From Vreelandella nigrificans (lineage in GTDB: Bacteria; Pseudomonadota; Gammaproteobacteria; Pseudomonadales; Halomonadaceae): a stretch of 42,302 bases of DNA. The translations under genes and the position numbers were made by a program. The DNA lies in the NCBI RefSeq assembly GCF_002374315.1, contig NZ_NWUX01000031.1:1-42302 (forward strand), read 5' to 3'. How positions within the stretch are numbered: position 1 is the first letter of the stretch; each line of letters opens with the position of its first letter. The notes under the pieces were generated by a model that worked only from the letters and a program-made list of their open reading frames with translations, made no database searches and was not told the DNA's origin. Shown one piece after another: positions 16,152-25,048 of this stretch.

Positions 16152-17627
16152 TCAGTTTACTTGGTGCGGCAGTTTCAAAAACTGCACATTCGACATCTGC
16201 TGAAGAATGCGAATTACCTGGCAGCTATAACCAAACTCGTTGTCATACCAAACGTACACAACAGCATGATTACCGTTAGCAATCGTCGCTTTTGCATCTA
16301 CGATGCCCGCATGACGGTTACCAACGAAATCAGAGGACACCACCTCTGCCGAGTCCACAAAATCGATCTGTTTCTGGTAAGCAGAATCAATCGACATACG
16401 ACGCAGGTAGTCATTTAACGCGACGGCGTCGGTACCTTTCTCCAGCGTCAGGTTCAATATCGCCATAGAAACATTAGGTATAGGAACGCGGATAGCATTA
16501 CCCGTCAACTTGCCTTCAAGCTCAGGCAGAGCTTTAGAAGCCGCTTTGGCAGCGCCCGTTTCAGTCAACACCATGTTCAGCGCAGCGCTACGGCCACGGC
16601 GATCGCCCTTATGGTAGTTGTCGATCAGGTTCTGGTCATTGGTGTAAGCATGAACTGTTTCAACATGCCCAGTCACTACACCGTACTCATCGTTCAGCAC
16701 TTTAAGTACTGGCACAATGGCGTTGGTCGTACACGATGCAGCCGAAACAATGCGGTCGTCATCGCCAATGGCATCATTATTGATACCGTATACAATATTT
16801 TTAATATCACCTTTACCCGGTGCAGTTAGCAGCGCTTTAGCTGCACCCTTACACTCCAGGTGCTGACCAAGGCCAGCTTCATCACGCCAAATACCTGTAT
16901 TATCAACCACTACGGCGTTATTGATACCATAAGCGGTGTAGTCGATCTCACTAGGTGAATCGGCATAGATCACCTGAACCACGTTGCCATTGACGATGAG
17001 CGCACTCGCCTCAGCATCTACCGAGATAGTGCCATCGAAAGGCCCGTGAACAGAGTCGCGGCGCAGTAGGCTGGCACGCTTTTCAAGATCTTTAGCCACA
17101 TCACCACGGCCACGCACAACGATTGCGCGCAAACGTAACAAATTACCGCCGCCAGCCTTCTCAACCAGCACGCGCGCTAACAAACGGCCTATACGCCCAA
17201 AGCCATATAGCACAACATCCTGTGGCTCGCCCGTGCTTGCACCTGGCTTATAGCCATCAACAATCTCAGCAAGCTCCTTGCGCAGGAATGCATCAAGATC
17301 GCCATTTCCCTGATGTTTAAAGCTAACAGCAAGCTTACCTACATCTACGTGAGCGGGGCCTAGATTCAGCTCGCTCATCGCCTTAACAATGGGGAACGTA
17401 TCTTCGACCGACAGCTCAGTACCTTCAACTTTACGTACAAAGCGATGGTCTTTAAGAATACGGATAACCGACCGTTTGATCAGCGAACGTCCGAACATGG
17501 TGGCAACAACGTTGTTCTGACGGTAGAGCTGACCGACAAGCGGAATCATCTGCTCAGCCAGGGCTTCGTTGCTTTGCCAATCCTGAAAAACGTTTTCGAG
17601 AGCTTGCTGACTCACGTGCGGCCTCAT
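16152..17627 (-). CDS. Glyceraldehyde-3-phosphate dehydrogenase, long N-terminal form
   Basis: Interconverts glyceraldehyde 3-phosphate and 1,3-bisphosphoglycerate. At 491 residues it is about 150 longer than the usual 330-340. The extra part is N-terminal (about 1-130, helical, no known motif). The Rossmann motif YGFGRIGR is at about 145-152 and the catalytic cysteine is in ASCTTN, with the partner histidine in HAYTND. Where the NAD-specific enzymes have Asn-Asp after the second strand, this one reads VVRGRGD, so the aspartate that selects NAD is absent. Pseudomonas has a similar long enzyme in the same nqr/mfd setting. It is divergent from mfd. Cofactor and direction are inference. Confidence 0.9.
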   Translation of the reverse strand: MRPHVSQQALENVFQDWQSNEALAEQMIPLVGQLYRQNNVVATMFGRSLIKRSVIRILKDHRFVRKVEGTELSVEDTFPIVKAMSELNLGPAHVDVGKLAVSFKHQGNGDLDAFLRKELAEIVDGYKPGASTGEPQDVVLYGFGRIGRLLARVLVEKAGGGNLLRLRAIVVRGRGDVAKDLEKRASLLRRDSVHGPFDGTISVDAEASALIVNGNVVQVIYADSPSEIDYTAYGINNAVVVDNTGIWRDEAGLGQHLECKGAAKALLTAPGKGDIKNIVYGINNDAIGDDDRIVSAASCTTNAIVPVLKVLNDEYGVVTGHVETVHAYTNDQNLIDNYHKGDRRGRSAALNMVLTETGAAKAASKALPELEGKLTGNAIRVPIPNVSMAILNLTLEKGTDAVALNDYLRRMSIDSAYQKQIDFVDSAEVVSSDFVGNRHAGIVDAKATIANGNHAVVYVWYDNEFGYSCQVIRILQQMSNVQFLKLPHQVN

Positions 17628-17848
17628 TGGGTAGTGAAAACAGGGTCATAGATAGAATTCAACGTGCATTATCCGGGGCTTAGGGAGTCATCGCAATGAA
17701 AGGATAGTCGCACAACATGTAGGGGTATTACAGAAACCGGTGTTTGACTACAAGCAACAAATAGTATGTAGAAGCAAATTGTGCCTTCCACAAAGCCACC
17801 TAATCACTCTTATTCTCCCAGGCCTCTAACTAAAAGTACTGATCGTGT

Positions 17849-20800
17849 ATGATCCAAATTCCGTTTACAGCGCAAACCGATACCGTAACTATGCCTTCTT
17901 TCTCTCTGCTCGAACCACCCCAGCCTCAAGGGACTCGCGACACGCTCTTTCTAACAGCGCCGCCGGGCAGTGCGACTGCCCTAGCTCTCGCTCAAGTAGC
18001 GTCCACCGCCCCCCTGCTGGTAATTACACCAAATACGGCCAGTGCGCAGCGCCTGGAACAAGACCTGTCGTTTTACAGCAGCGTTCCTGTGCTCCCCTTC
18101 CCTGACTGGGAAACACTGCCGTATGACAGCTTTTCGCCCCACCAGGACATCATCTCTGCTCGCCTGCGTACCCTGCGCCAACTGCAAGACGGGGTCCGCG
18201 GAATTGTTTTGGTACCTATTAATACATTGATGCAGCGCCTTCCACCGGTTGAGTATATCGCCGGCCGAGTGATGACCCTGCAAACAGGTGCCAAGCTCAA
18301 TCGTGAGACGTTCAGAGAGTCGCTCTCCCGTGCAGGCTACCGTGCGGTTGAGACGGTGTATGAGCCCGGCGAATACGCTATGCGCGGCGCGATTATTGAT
18401 CTTTTTGCCATGGGCATGGATGAGCCTATTCGGATCGACCTATTCGACGACGAAATAGACACACTGCGCCACTTTGATCCCGGCAACCAGCGCTCTACCG
18501 ATAAAGTAGATGTCATCGAGCTACTGCCTGCCCATGAATACTCGCTAAGCCGCAGTGCAATTGCCTGCTTTAGAGAGCAGTTTGAAACCCTGTTTGACGT
18601 TGATCCCCGCCAGTGCCCCTTCTACAACGATGCCCTAAAGGCAATTCCTTCGCCTGGCCTAGAGCACTATCTACCGCTTTTCTTCGATGAAACCGCGTCT
18701 CTTTTTGAACACCTAACCGACGATACCCGTATCGCTTTACTGCCTGGGGTATTCCAAGCTGCGGAGCAGCACTGGCAAGCCATCGAGTCACGCTACGTTA
18801 ATCTAGGGGTTGATCCCACACGCCCGTTAATTCCCCCTCATCGCGCCTTCTTTCCTGTCAGCGAGGTGTTTTCAGCGATCAAGGCTCGCCCGCGCTTAGA
18901 GTTAACGCACGACGAGGAACACCGCCACGCACTAACCCCCGACGCACAGGAACTACCAACGCTGGCGATTAATGCGCGGGCCAAGCAACCACTCAGCGCG
19001 TTATCAGCTTTTCTAGACACCCAAACCGATACCCGCACTCTTTTTACAGCAGAATCCAGAGGGCGCCGAGAAGCGCTTGAAGAAATTCTCGCACCTCTCA
19101 GCTTGAAGCTTCCCCACGTTGATAGCTTTCACGCGTTTCTCGACAGCCCACACCACTTAGCCATTACCGAAAGCCAGGTAAGCAGTGGCTTATGGCTAAC
19201 CCAACCCAATGTAGCGGTCATTAGTGAAACCGAATTATTTGGCGATGTGGTTCGCCAGAGCCGCCGCCGAGAAAAAGCAACCGATGACAATGAACTGGCA
19301 GTTCGGCATTTATCAGAGCTAAAGGCTGGTGCACCGGTAGTGCATCAAGCCCATGGCGTTGGCCGATACTTAGGGCTCGAAACCTTAGAGGCAGGAGGAC
19401 AGGCCAATGAGTTTCTGGCGCTATCCTACGCTGATGGCGCAAAGCTCTACGTACCAGTCGACAGCCTGCACCTGATCTCACGCTACAGCGGCGCCGACGA
19501 TGAAATGGCGCCACTCAATAAGCTGGGTTCAGACCAGTGGGAGAAAGCACGGCGTAAAGCCGCTGAGAAAATTCGTGATACCGCCGCCGAGCTATTAGAT
19601 GTATATGCCCGGCGCGAAGCCCAACAAGGCGTGGTCTACGATGCTCCCGGCGAAGATTACACACGCTTTGCGGCGAGTTTCCCGTTTGAGGAAACACCCG
19701 ACCAGCAAGCGGCGATCGAAGCGGTTATTAGCGATATGACCTCTCCTCAACCCATGGATCGCGTTGTATGCGGCGACGTAGGGTTTGGTAAAACCGAAGT
19801 CGCTATGCGAGCAGCGTTTCTCGCCGTCCAGTCTGGTCGCCAAGTGGTTGTATTGGTTCCAACCACCCTACTGGCTCGCCAACACTTTGAGAATTTCCGT
19901 GATCGCTTTGCCGACACCGCTGTCAATATCAGCTTAATTTCGCGCTTTACCGCTGGTAAAGAGATGACCCAAACGCTGGAGAGCATCAAAGAGGGCCGCA
20001 CCGATATTGTCATCGGCACTCATAAGCTGCTTTCAAAAAGCGTTGAACTCCCAAAGATAGGGCTTCTAATCATTGATGAAGAGCACCGTTTTGGTGTCGC
20101 TCAAAAAGAGAAGCTAAAAACGCTGCGTGCTGAAATCGATATTCTGACACTAACAGCAACACCAATCCCCCGTACTTTGAATATGGCGATGAGCGGCATC
20201 CGGGATCTTTCAATCATTGCGACCCCGCCCGCCCGCCGCCTATCCGTCAAAACGTTTGTTCAGCAGCACAACAGTAGCATTATTAAAGAAGCGCTTTTGC
20301 GTGAGATTTTACGCGGCGGCCAAGTTTACTTCTTGCACAACGAAGTCAAAACCATTGAAAACACTGCCGAACAAATCCGCGAGCTAATACCTGAAGCCAG
20401 GGTTGCAGTAGCCCACGGTCAATTGCCCGAACGCAGTCTTGAAAGGGTAATGTCAGACTTCTACCATCGGCGCTTCAATGTCTTGGTGTGCTCAACCATT
20501 ATCGAAACCGGCATTGATGTGCCCACCGCCAATACCATTTTGATTGAGCGCGCAGATAAATTTGGCCTGGCGCAGCTACACCAATTACGTGGGCGCGTAG
20601 GACGAAGCCACCACCAAGCCTATGCCTACCTGTTAACACCACCCCCCAAGGCCATGACCCGCGATGCCGTTAAACGGCTGGAGGCTATTAGTGCATCTGA
20701 CGACTTAGGCGCTGGCTTCACTCTGGCCAGCCACGATATGGAAATCCGCGGCGCTGGCGAGCTACTTGGCGACGAACAGAGCGGCCAGATGGAAACCATT

Positions 20801-21340
20801 GGCTATACGCTCTACATGGAAATGCTCGACCGTGCAGTGAAAGCGATTCGTGCAGGCAAAACACCCAACATTGATGCACCCTTCAATAACGGCGTAGAAA
20901 TTAGCCTTAACTTACCAGCACTGATACCTGCTGATTACATCCATGACGTGCAGCAGCGACTGGTCATGTATAAGCGCATTGCAAACACTCAGAGCGAAGC
21001 TGAGCTTAAAGAGCTTCAGGTTGAGCTGATTGACCGCTTTGGCCTACTTCCGGCTCCGCTGAAAAATTTAATTCGCCAAACCAAGTTGCGCCAACGCGCC
21101 GAAGCTCTTGGCGTTGCGCGAATCGAGGCCGGTGACAACAAAGGTCGCATACTGTTTAACAGCACCACCCAAGTAGACCCCTTTACCCTGGTGACACTGA
21201 TTCAAAAGTCACCACAGCACTATCGTTTAGACGGCTCAGACACTTTACGGTTTGAATTTACAATGGAAACAATCGAACAGCGTTTTGAAAAGGTTGAAAC
21301 TCTGTTAACTACACTGAATCAAAAAGTAGCGGCGGCGTGA
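17849..21340 (+). CDS. mfd: Transcription-repair coupling factor Mfd
   Basis: ATP-driven translocase that removes RNA polymerase stalled at DNA damage and recruits UvrA. 1163 residues (about 1150 is usual). The N-terminal UvrB-like region includes FPDWETLPYDSFSPHQDIIS. The RNA polymerase-interacting domain carries AGAPVVHQAHGVGRYLGLE (about 490-510). Walker A is GFGKT at 645-649 and the DEEH box is at 743-746, followed by the TATPIPRTL motif and the RecG-like C-terminal motor. The start may instead be the ATG at 17891 (MPSFSLLEPP), as neither has a clear ribosome site. TTGACT and TATGTA at 17744-17770 are a weak promoter with a short 15-bp spacer. Confidence 0.97.
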   Translation: MIQIPFTAQTDTVTMPSFSLLEPPQPQGTRDTLFLTAPPGSATALALAQVASTAPLLVITPNTASAQRLEQDLSFYSSVPVLPFPDWETLPYDSFSPHQDIISARLRTLRQLQDGVRGIVLVPINTLMQRLPPVEYIAGRVMTLQTGAKLNRETFRESLSRAGYRAVETVYEPGEYAMRGAIIDLFAMGMDEPIRIDLFDDEIDTLRHFDPGNQRSTDKVDVIELLPAHEYSLSRSAIACFREQFETLFDVDPRQCPFYNDALKAIPSPGLEHYLPLFFDETASLFEHLTDDTRIALLPGVFQAAEQHWQAIESRYVNLGVDPTRPLIPPHRAFFPVSEVFSAIKARPRLELTHDEEHRHALTPDAQELPTLAINARAKQPLSALSAFLDTQTDTRTLFTAESRGRREALEEILAPLSLKLPHVDSFHAFLDSPHHLAITESQVSSGLWLTQPNVAVISETELFGDVVRQSRRREKATDDNELAVRHLSELKAGAPVVHQAHGVGRYLGLETLEAGGQANEFLALSYADGAKLYVPVDSLHLISRYSGADDEMAPLNKLGSDQWEKARRKAAEKIRDTAAELLDVYARREAQQGVVYDAPGEDYTRFAASFPFEETPDQQAAIEAVISDMTSPQPMDRVVCGDVGFGKTEVAMRAAFLAVQSGRQVVVLVPTTLLARQHFENFRDRFADTAVNISLISRFTAGKEMTQTLESIKEGRTDIVIGTHKLLSKSVELPKIGLLIIDEEHRFGVAQKEKLKTLRAEIDILTLTATPIPRTLNMAMSGIRDLSIIATPPARRLSVKTFVQQHNSSIIKEALLREILRGGQVYFLHNEVKTIENTAEQIRELIPEARVAVAHGQLPERSLERVMSDFYHRRFNVLVCSTIIETGIDVPTANTILIERADKFGLAQLHQLRGRVGRSHHQAYAYLLTPPPKAMTRDAVKRLEAISASDDLGAGFTLASHDMEIRGAGELLGDEQSGQMETIGYTLYMEMLDRAVKAIRAGKTPNIDAPFNNGVEISLNLPALIPADYIHDVQQRLVMYKRIANTQSEAELKELQVELIDRFGLLPAPLKNLIRQTKLRQRAEALGVARIEAGDNKGRILFNSTTQVDPFTLVTLIQKSPQHYRLDGSDTLRFEFTMETIEQRFEKVETLLTTLNQKVAAA

Positions 21341-21382
21341 ACCTTGGGGCAAACTTGTACTTAAGCAGCACAAATCAAGCAT

Positions 21383-21406
21383 TGCGCCTGGCTATTTTAA
21401 GGCGCA
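21383..21406 (+). terminator. Weak hairpin after mfd
   Basis: TGCGCCT (21383-21389) and AGGCGCA (21400-21406) pair around a 10-nt loop, 43 bp after the mfd stop. No T-run follows, so termination here is uncertain. Confidence 0.25.
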
Positions 21407-21464
21407 GCCGCACTCTGCTACCCATGTTGCCTTAACCCTACTGCCGACACGATTAGGAAAAACC

Positions 21465-22595
21465 ATGAACACTCGCCATTTTCTCAACCTTTGGGGGCCA
21501 ACCAGCTTAGCAGTCCTGCTGGCAGCCAGTCTTTCCAGCCCAGTTTATGCAGACCCTTCCAACACCCAGGAGCAGGCCAGCAACGAACAGACCATGCTTG
21601 ATGAAGTTGCCGTGGCTAGCGCAGAGCAAGCAGCACATCGTGAGCTCCCCCGCGGCCATTTTAACTTACCTGAAACAGGCGACATCATTGGTGAGTACTA
21701 CACGATAACGGTGGAGGATCCTGAGGAAACACTGATTGATATCGCTCGTCGCCACAATATCGGCTTCGAAGAAATTCGCATGGCTAACCCAGATGTAAGT
21801 TTATGGGTACCCGGCGAAGGCACGGAAGTAGTGATTCCTGCTCAATACATCCTACCACCTGCCCCTCGCGAGGGCGTGGTCATCAACCTTTCTGAATTGC
21901 GTCTTTACTATTATCCAGCCAACAACCCAGGCATTGTTGAAACCTATCCGGTTAGCGTTGGCCGCGATGGTTTTGCTACCCCCGTGGGCATTACGCGCAC
22001 GACGATTAAAGTTAAAGACCCCGCTTGGGCACCGCCAGCCTCTATGCGCCGTGAAGCAGCAGCGCGCGGAGAACCCGCTCCGGCAATCGTCCCCCCCGGC
22101 CCAAACAACCCTCTTGGTCGTCACGCCATCCTACTGGCGATGCCTAGCTACCTGATTCACGGTACAAATCGTCCAGATGGCGTGGGTATGCGCGCCAGCC
22201 GCGGCTGCATTCGCATGTACCCAGAAGATATCGAATCCCTCTATGACCGACTGCCAAGCGGCACGCAAGTAAACCTTATGGATGCGCCATTTAAAGCAGG
22301 CTGGGGAGCTGACGGCACACTGTTTGTTCAGTCTTACCCTCAACTGGAAGAGAACACCGAAGGCGCTACACCACTCCACGACGCCTTAGCGCGCCTGAGT
22401 GACCTAGTGGAAGATCAGGTTACTGTGGATGAGGAACAAATCAAACGTGCGATTGAAGAGCCCAATGGCCGCTTTATAGCGCTATATGGACCCCAAGCCC
22501 AAGAAACAGCACCGATAGAAGCACCGGTTCAGCTTGAAGGCTTACTTGAAGAAGTAGAGATAAGCACCGCCGTGCATCTGGAGGGAGAGGCATAA
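21465..22595 (+). CDS. LysM-containing L,D-transpeptidase (YkuD family)
   Basis: Periplasmic enzyme that makes meso-Dap bonds in the cell wall or attaches Lpp to it. 376 residues. Signal peptide to about residue 29 (...SSPVYA). A LysM-like module (about 74-125) contains YYTITVEDPEETLIDIARRHNI. The YkuD domain (about 125-270) has His232 in HGTNRP and catalytic Cys248 in SRGCIRMYPEDI. The C-terminal 100 residues are acidic and without known motif. AGGAAA lies 8 bp upstream of the ATG. It converges on the lpp gene, sharing a terminator with it, which suggests it acts on Lpp, like YbiS/YcfS/ErfK of E. coli. Confidence 0.93.
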   Translation: MNTRHFLNLWGPTSLAVLLAASLSSPVYADPSNTQEQASNEQTMLDEVAVASAEQAAHRELPRGHFNLPETGDIIGEYYTITVEDPEETLIDIARRHNIGFEEIRMANPDVSLWVPGEGTEVVIPAQYILPPAPREGVVINLSELRLYYYPANNPGIVETYPVSVGRDGFATPVGITRTTIKVKDPAWAPPASMRREAAARGEPAPAIVPPGPNNPLGRHAILLAMPSYLIHGTNRPDGVGMRASRGCIRMYPEDIESLYDRLPSGTQVNLMDAPFKAGWGADGTLFVQSYPQLEENTEGATPLHDALARLSDLVEDQVTVDEEQIKRAIEEPNGRFIALYGPQAQETAPIEAPVQLEGLLEEVEISTAVHLEGEA

Positions 22596-22611
22596 CACTC
22601 CTCTCGACAAA

Positions 22612-22645
22612 CACAAATCGGTAGCCACAAATCGATAGCCACAAA
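22612..22645 (+). repeat. 14-bp tandem repeat, 2.4 copies
   Basis: Units CACAAATCGGTAGC (22612-22625) and CACAAATCGATAGC (22626-22639), then CACAAA, directly before the shared terminator. Two units differ by one base. It looks like a recent small duplication. Confidence 0.8.
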
Positions 22646-22671
22646 AAAACCCCGCCGAAGCGGGGTTTTTT
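22644..22671. terminator. Bidirectional terminator between the L,D-transpeptidase and lpp
   Basis: CCCCGC and GCGGGG stem (22650-22655 and 22660-22665), loop CGAA, flanked by a run of six A on the left and six T on the right. It works in either direction for the converging transpeptidase (+) and lpp (-) genes. Confidence 0.9.
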
Positions 22672-22722
22672 ACATCCACAGCAACCTCTGAGCCTAAAAA
22701 CTGCTCAGTGGCCCAAGCAGAA

Positions 22723-22986
22723 TTACTTCTGCATAGAACGCTGGAACATACGGTTCATTTCTTCACGGTTCTGCTCAGACATCTGCAGGGCAGCTTGCGC
22801 GTCGCGCTGAGCTTGGTTAGCAGTGTTCAGAGCTTGTGAAGCCATGCTGCGAGCTTCTGCAGCGTCAGCTTGTGCAGATTCAGCAGTCATGCGAACTTCT
22901 TCCAGAGCACTGGTAGAAGCACAACCAGCCAGGATTGCCAGAGAAGCGGCAGCGGCAGTCATCTTCAGAGCAGTTTTAAGAGTCAT
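22723..22986 (-). CDS. Braun-type murein lipoprotein (Lpp/OprI family)
   Basis: Small outer-membrane lipoprotein that can be cross-linked to peptidoglycan. The start is the ATG at 22986, since AGGAG lies just upstream; the longer frame to 23034 has no such site. 87 residues; lipobox LAGC with Cys22. The mature part (66 residues) is one long heptad-pattern coiled coil rich in Ala, Gln and Met, with no internal cysteine. It ends SMQK: the terminal lysine is the residue L,D-transpeptidases join to meso-Dap. Two L,D-transpeptidase genes flank it. The closest parallel is OprI of Pseudomonas. Confidence 0.9.
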   Translation of the reverse strand: MTLKTALKMTAAAASLAILAGCASTSALEEVRMTAESAQADAAEARSMASQALNTANQAQRDAQAALQMSEQNREEMNRMFQRSMQK

Positions 22987-23210
22987 AGTGTTCTCCTTGA
23001 GTCTTCCTTGGGTACAACGTTTAGGGTATGACAAACAGTAAGGCTAAAGTGTTAGCTTAAATTTGTCTACCTGCGATGCAGGTTCTTTACAGCGACTTGT
23101 ACCATGGAGAACCTCCAGGGCACGCAAGTCAAACGCTGTTTTATAATAGACAACAGCATATGTCTATAGCCGCGTGCTTAAAACCTCGAACTTCCTTCAA
23201 CAACATAAGC

Positions 23211-23840
23211 CTAGCGGATCACCACTCGAGTGCCAACACTTACTAATGCTGCTACACGCTCGATCTCTTCATTGGTTACAGCCACGCACCCTTGGGTCCA
23301 GTGGTAGTTACCATGAATGTCAGGGTCCCCCCTGCCAATGCCATGAATACCAATCGCACCACCGAGCGCCGTGGTCTGTGGTGGATAGCCATGGCGCCGA
23401 TAGTAATCAAAGTAAGCTTCATAATCAGCTTGAGAATAAATGCCTTTCTCAAGCGCCATGCGAGCATGAGGTGGCGTAGGATAATCTATACCGATGAAAA
23501 TATGCCACTGGCTTTGGTAATTAAATCGATTAATCCGAAACTCACCCAACGGCGTGACGTTATCACCACGTACACGCTGTGTTTTGGCACCAGCTCTGCC
23601 CAATGAAATTGGCGCTATACGGTCGATTAACGTATTGCCACGAAAAACACTCAGCGAGGCCTCTTTGTCATCCACCAGCACCCACAGCTCATTGCTATGG
23701 CGCGGGATATGGGCGCGTGAAAGGAGTGTCTCAACGAGATCTGTTGGCTGGTAATCATTTACAGGGCTGATAGTCGTTGCGTTGGCCACCACTGGCCAAC
23801 CTAGAGCTAACGCCAAAAAGCGGCGGCGGTTCAAAGGCAT
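23211..23840 (-). CDS. Second L,D-transpeptidase (YkuD family), Tat-like signal
   Basis: 209 residues. N-terminus MPLNRRRFLALALG followed by a hydrophobic stretch ending in ANA (about 21), which fits a twin-arginine signal. The YkuD domain fills residues 50-209: HGIGRGDPDIHGNYHWTQGCVAVTNEE contains the conserved His and catalytic Cys185. There is no LysM or other extra domain, unlike the neighbour at 21465. It lies upstream of lpp on the same strand with 224 bp between. The role is either Lpp attachment or Dap-Dap cross-linking; sequence alone does not decide. Confidence 0.9.
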   Translation of the reverse strand: MPLNRRRFLALALGWPVVANATTISPVNDYQPTDLVETLLSRAHIPRHSNELWVLVDDKEASLSVFRGNTLIDRIAPISLGRAGAKTQRVRGDNVTPLGEFRINRFNYQSQWHIFIGIDYPTPPHARMALEKGIYSQADYEAYFDYYRRHGYPPQTTALGGAIGIHGIGRGDPDIHGNYHWTQGCVAVTNEEIERVAALVSVGTRVVIR

Positions 23841-23992
23841 ATTGTCGCTCTCAATTCAGGCCAGTTATCGGGCCAAATAAGGCATTTATGAGAGCTTTTA
23901 TACCTTATTCTCGCTACACCTGTCAGCGATTTCTCCACACAAAAACCGTTTTTTCAGACTCAACCATTCAGGCAAACTTTATTTCAACGAGA

Positions 23993-24457
23993 TCAGACAT
24001 CCTCAAACTCATGTAGACTACTTACCAACTTACGTACTTCTGCATCGTGCCCTTCGGCCAGCGAGGTAAAAAACGCTTCCTCAGGCTCAATTTTAGCCCG
24101 CGACGCACGATGCTGATAAAGTGCCTGTAATTTTCGGTGGGACGCTTCAGCGGTTGCCATTATTTCATCAATTGAGCGTGCGATATGACGCTCAGCAAGC
24201 GCTTCTAATTGCGGCGGCTCGGGAAAACCACCCGATTCATCAAACCATGTTTCTAACACCTCACGATGACTACTGCCATCATTCAAGAGTGCCTCAAGGC
24301 CTGACTTCATTGTTAATTCGCTGGAAGCTAAATAGGTCAACACCATAGCAAGACGCTGATTATCGGCCTGCTCTGCGGCGCTGCTGTACTGGCCCGCCAT
24401 GCGCCCATGGTAGCCCGCAGCCCACTCGATTAGATCCTTGACTTGGTTGTAGCGCAT
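23993..24457 (-). CDS. Hypothetical protein, ferritin-like four-helix bundle
   Basis: 154 residues, wholly helical and soluble, no signal peptide. The pattern suggests four helices: about 8-32, 36-60, 92-116 and 125-150. Possible metal ligands are Glu29, Glu47 and the last-helix AEGHDAE. The last helix resembles rubrerythrin-like proteins, but the second helix has LTM where a histidine would be expected, so a working diiron site is not assured. GGAGGAGAAC lies just before the ATG. The neighbours on the same strand are the DUF6586 gene and topA upstream; a separate transcript is likely. I do not recognise a named family. Confidence 0.75.
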   Translation of the reverse strand: MRYNQVKDLIEWAAGYHGRMAGQYSSAAEQADNQRLAMVLTYLASSELTMKSGLEALLNDGSSHREVLETWFDESGGFPEPPQLEALAERHIARSIDEIMATAEASHRKLQALYQHRASRAKIEPEEAFFTSLAEGHDAEVRKLVSSLHEFEDV

Positions 24458-24540
24458 CCTTGTTCTCCTCCCGTGTCATTTCATCATCGAAGAATTGAAG
24501 CTATCGATTTTGAACACTTCCCCCTAGAGTTTAATGGCTT

Positions 24541-24579
24541 TGAATAGTTCCGCTGAATAGTTCCTCTGAATAGCTCCGT
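24541..24579 (-). repeat. 13-bp tandem repeat, three copies
   Basis: Units TGAATAGTTCCGC, TGAATAGTTCCTC and TGAATAGCTCCGT in direct succession, placed 8 bp after the DUF6586 stop and before the hypothetical gene at 23993-24457. Each unit differs by one to two bases. Confidence 0.85.
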
Positions 24580-24586
24580 TACCTAA

Positions 24587-25048
24587 TCACCACTCTTGAC
24601 TGGTTTCACGAAGAGCCGCTATTTCCTGCTTAGCCGCCGCCAAGTGGGTCAGCAACTGCTCAGTCAATGGGGCCTGGCTACCTATTGCGATCATTGAGGG
24701 GTTAACCATACGGCGCTTGGCAGCCCCCTCACTGCTATGTAGCCGCTCAAGCTGAGCGACTAACCAGTACAGCCAACTCTCCGGCTGATGCATTAGATCA
24801 CGCAAGCGCTGAAGCTCGGCAACGGCCGGGCCATCACTGGCAAGCAATTGCTGCCAGTAATGCGACTCAAGCCGTGCATGCTCGGAAACTTCTTTGAGCA
24901 TAGAGTTTAACGCCAACTCAAAGAGCGCCAAGGCGCTCTCTTCTATAGCCATCTGCCGCGCAGGAGTATGCTCATCACCCCCTAGCGGCAAGCCGACCAG
25001 CAACTCAGCTTGATAAAGCAACTGGTTAGTACGGGCACGTGGACTCAC
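24587..25048 (-). CDS. DUF6586 family protein
   Basis: 153 residues, helical and soluble, starting with GTG inside a GTGA overlap with the topA stop. The opening MSPRARTNQLLYQAELLVG and the QRLRDLMHQPESWLYWLV segment match my memory of the DUF6586 family found next to topA in Pseudomonas. The function is unknown. The overlap implies coupled translation with topoisomerase I. Confidence 0.8.
   Translation of the reverse strand: MSPRARTNQLLYQAELLVGLPLGGDEHTPARQMAIEESALALFELALNSMLKEVSEHARLESHYWQQLLASDGPAVAELQRLRDLMHQPESWLYWLVAQLERLHSSEGAAKRRMVNPSMIAIGSQAPLTEQLLTHLAAAKQEIAALRETSQEW

Noticed and set aside
23071..23083. CCTGCGATGCAGG small palindrome upstream of lpp
   Set aside because: A 5-bp stem with a 3-nt loop is common by chance; no promoter could be placed with it.
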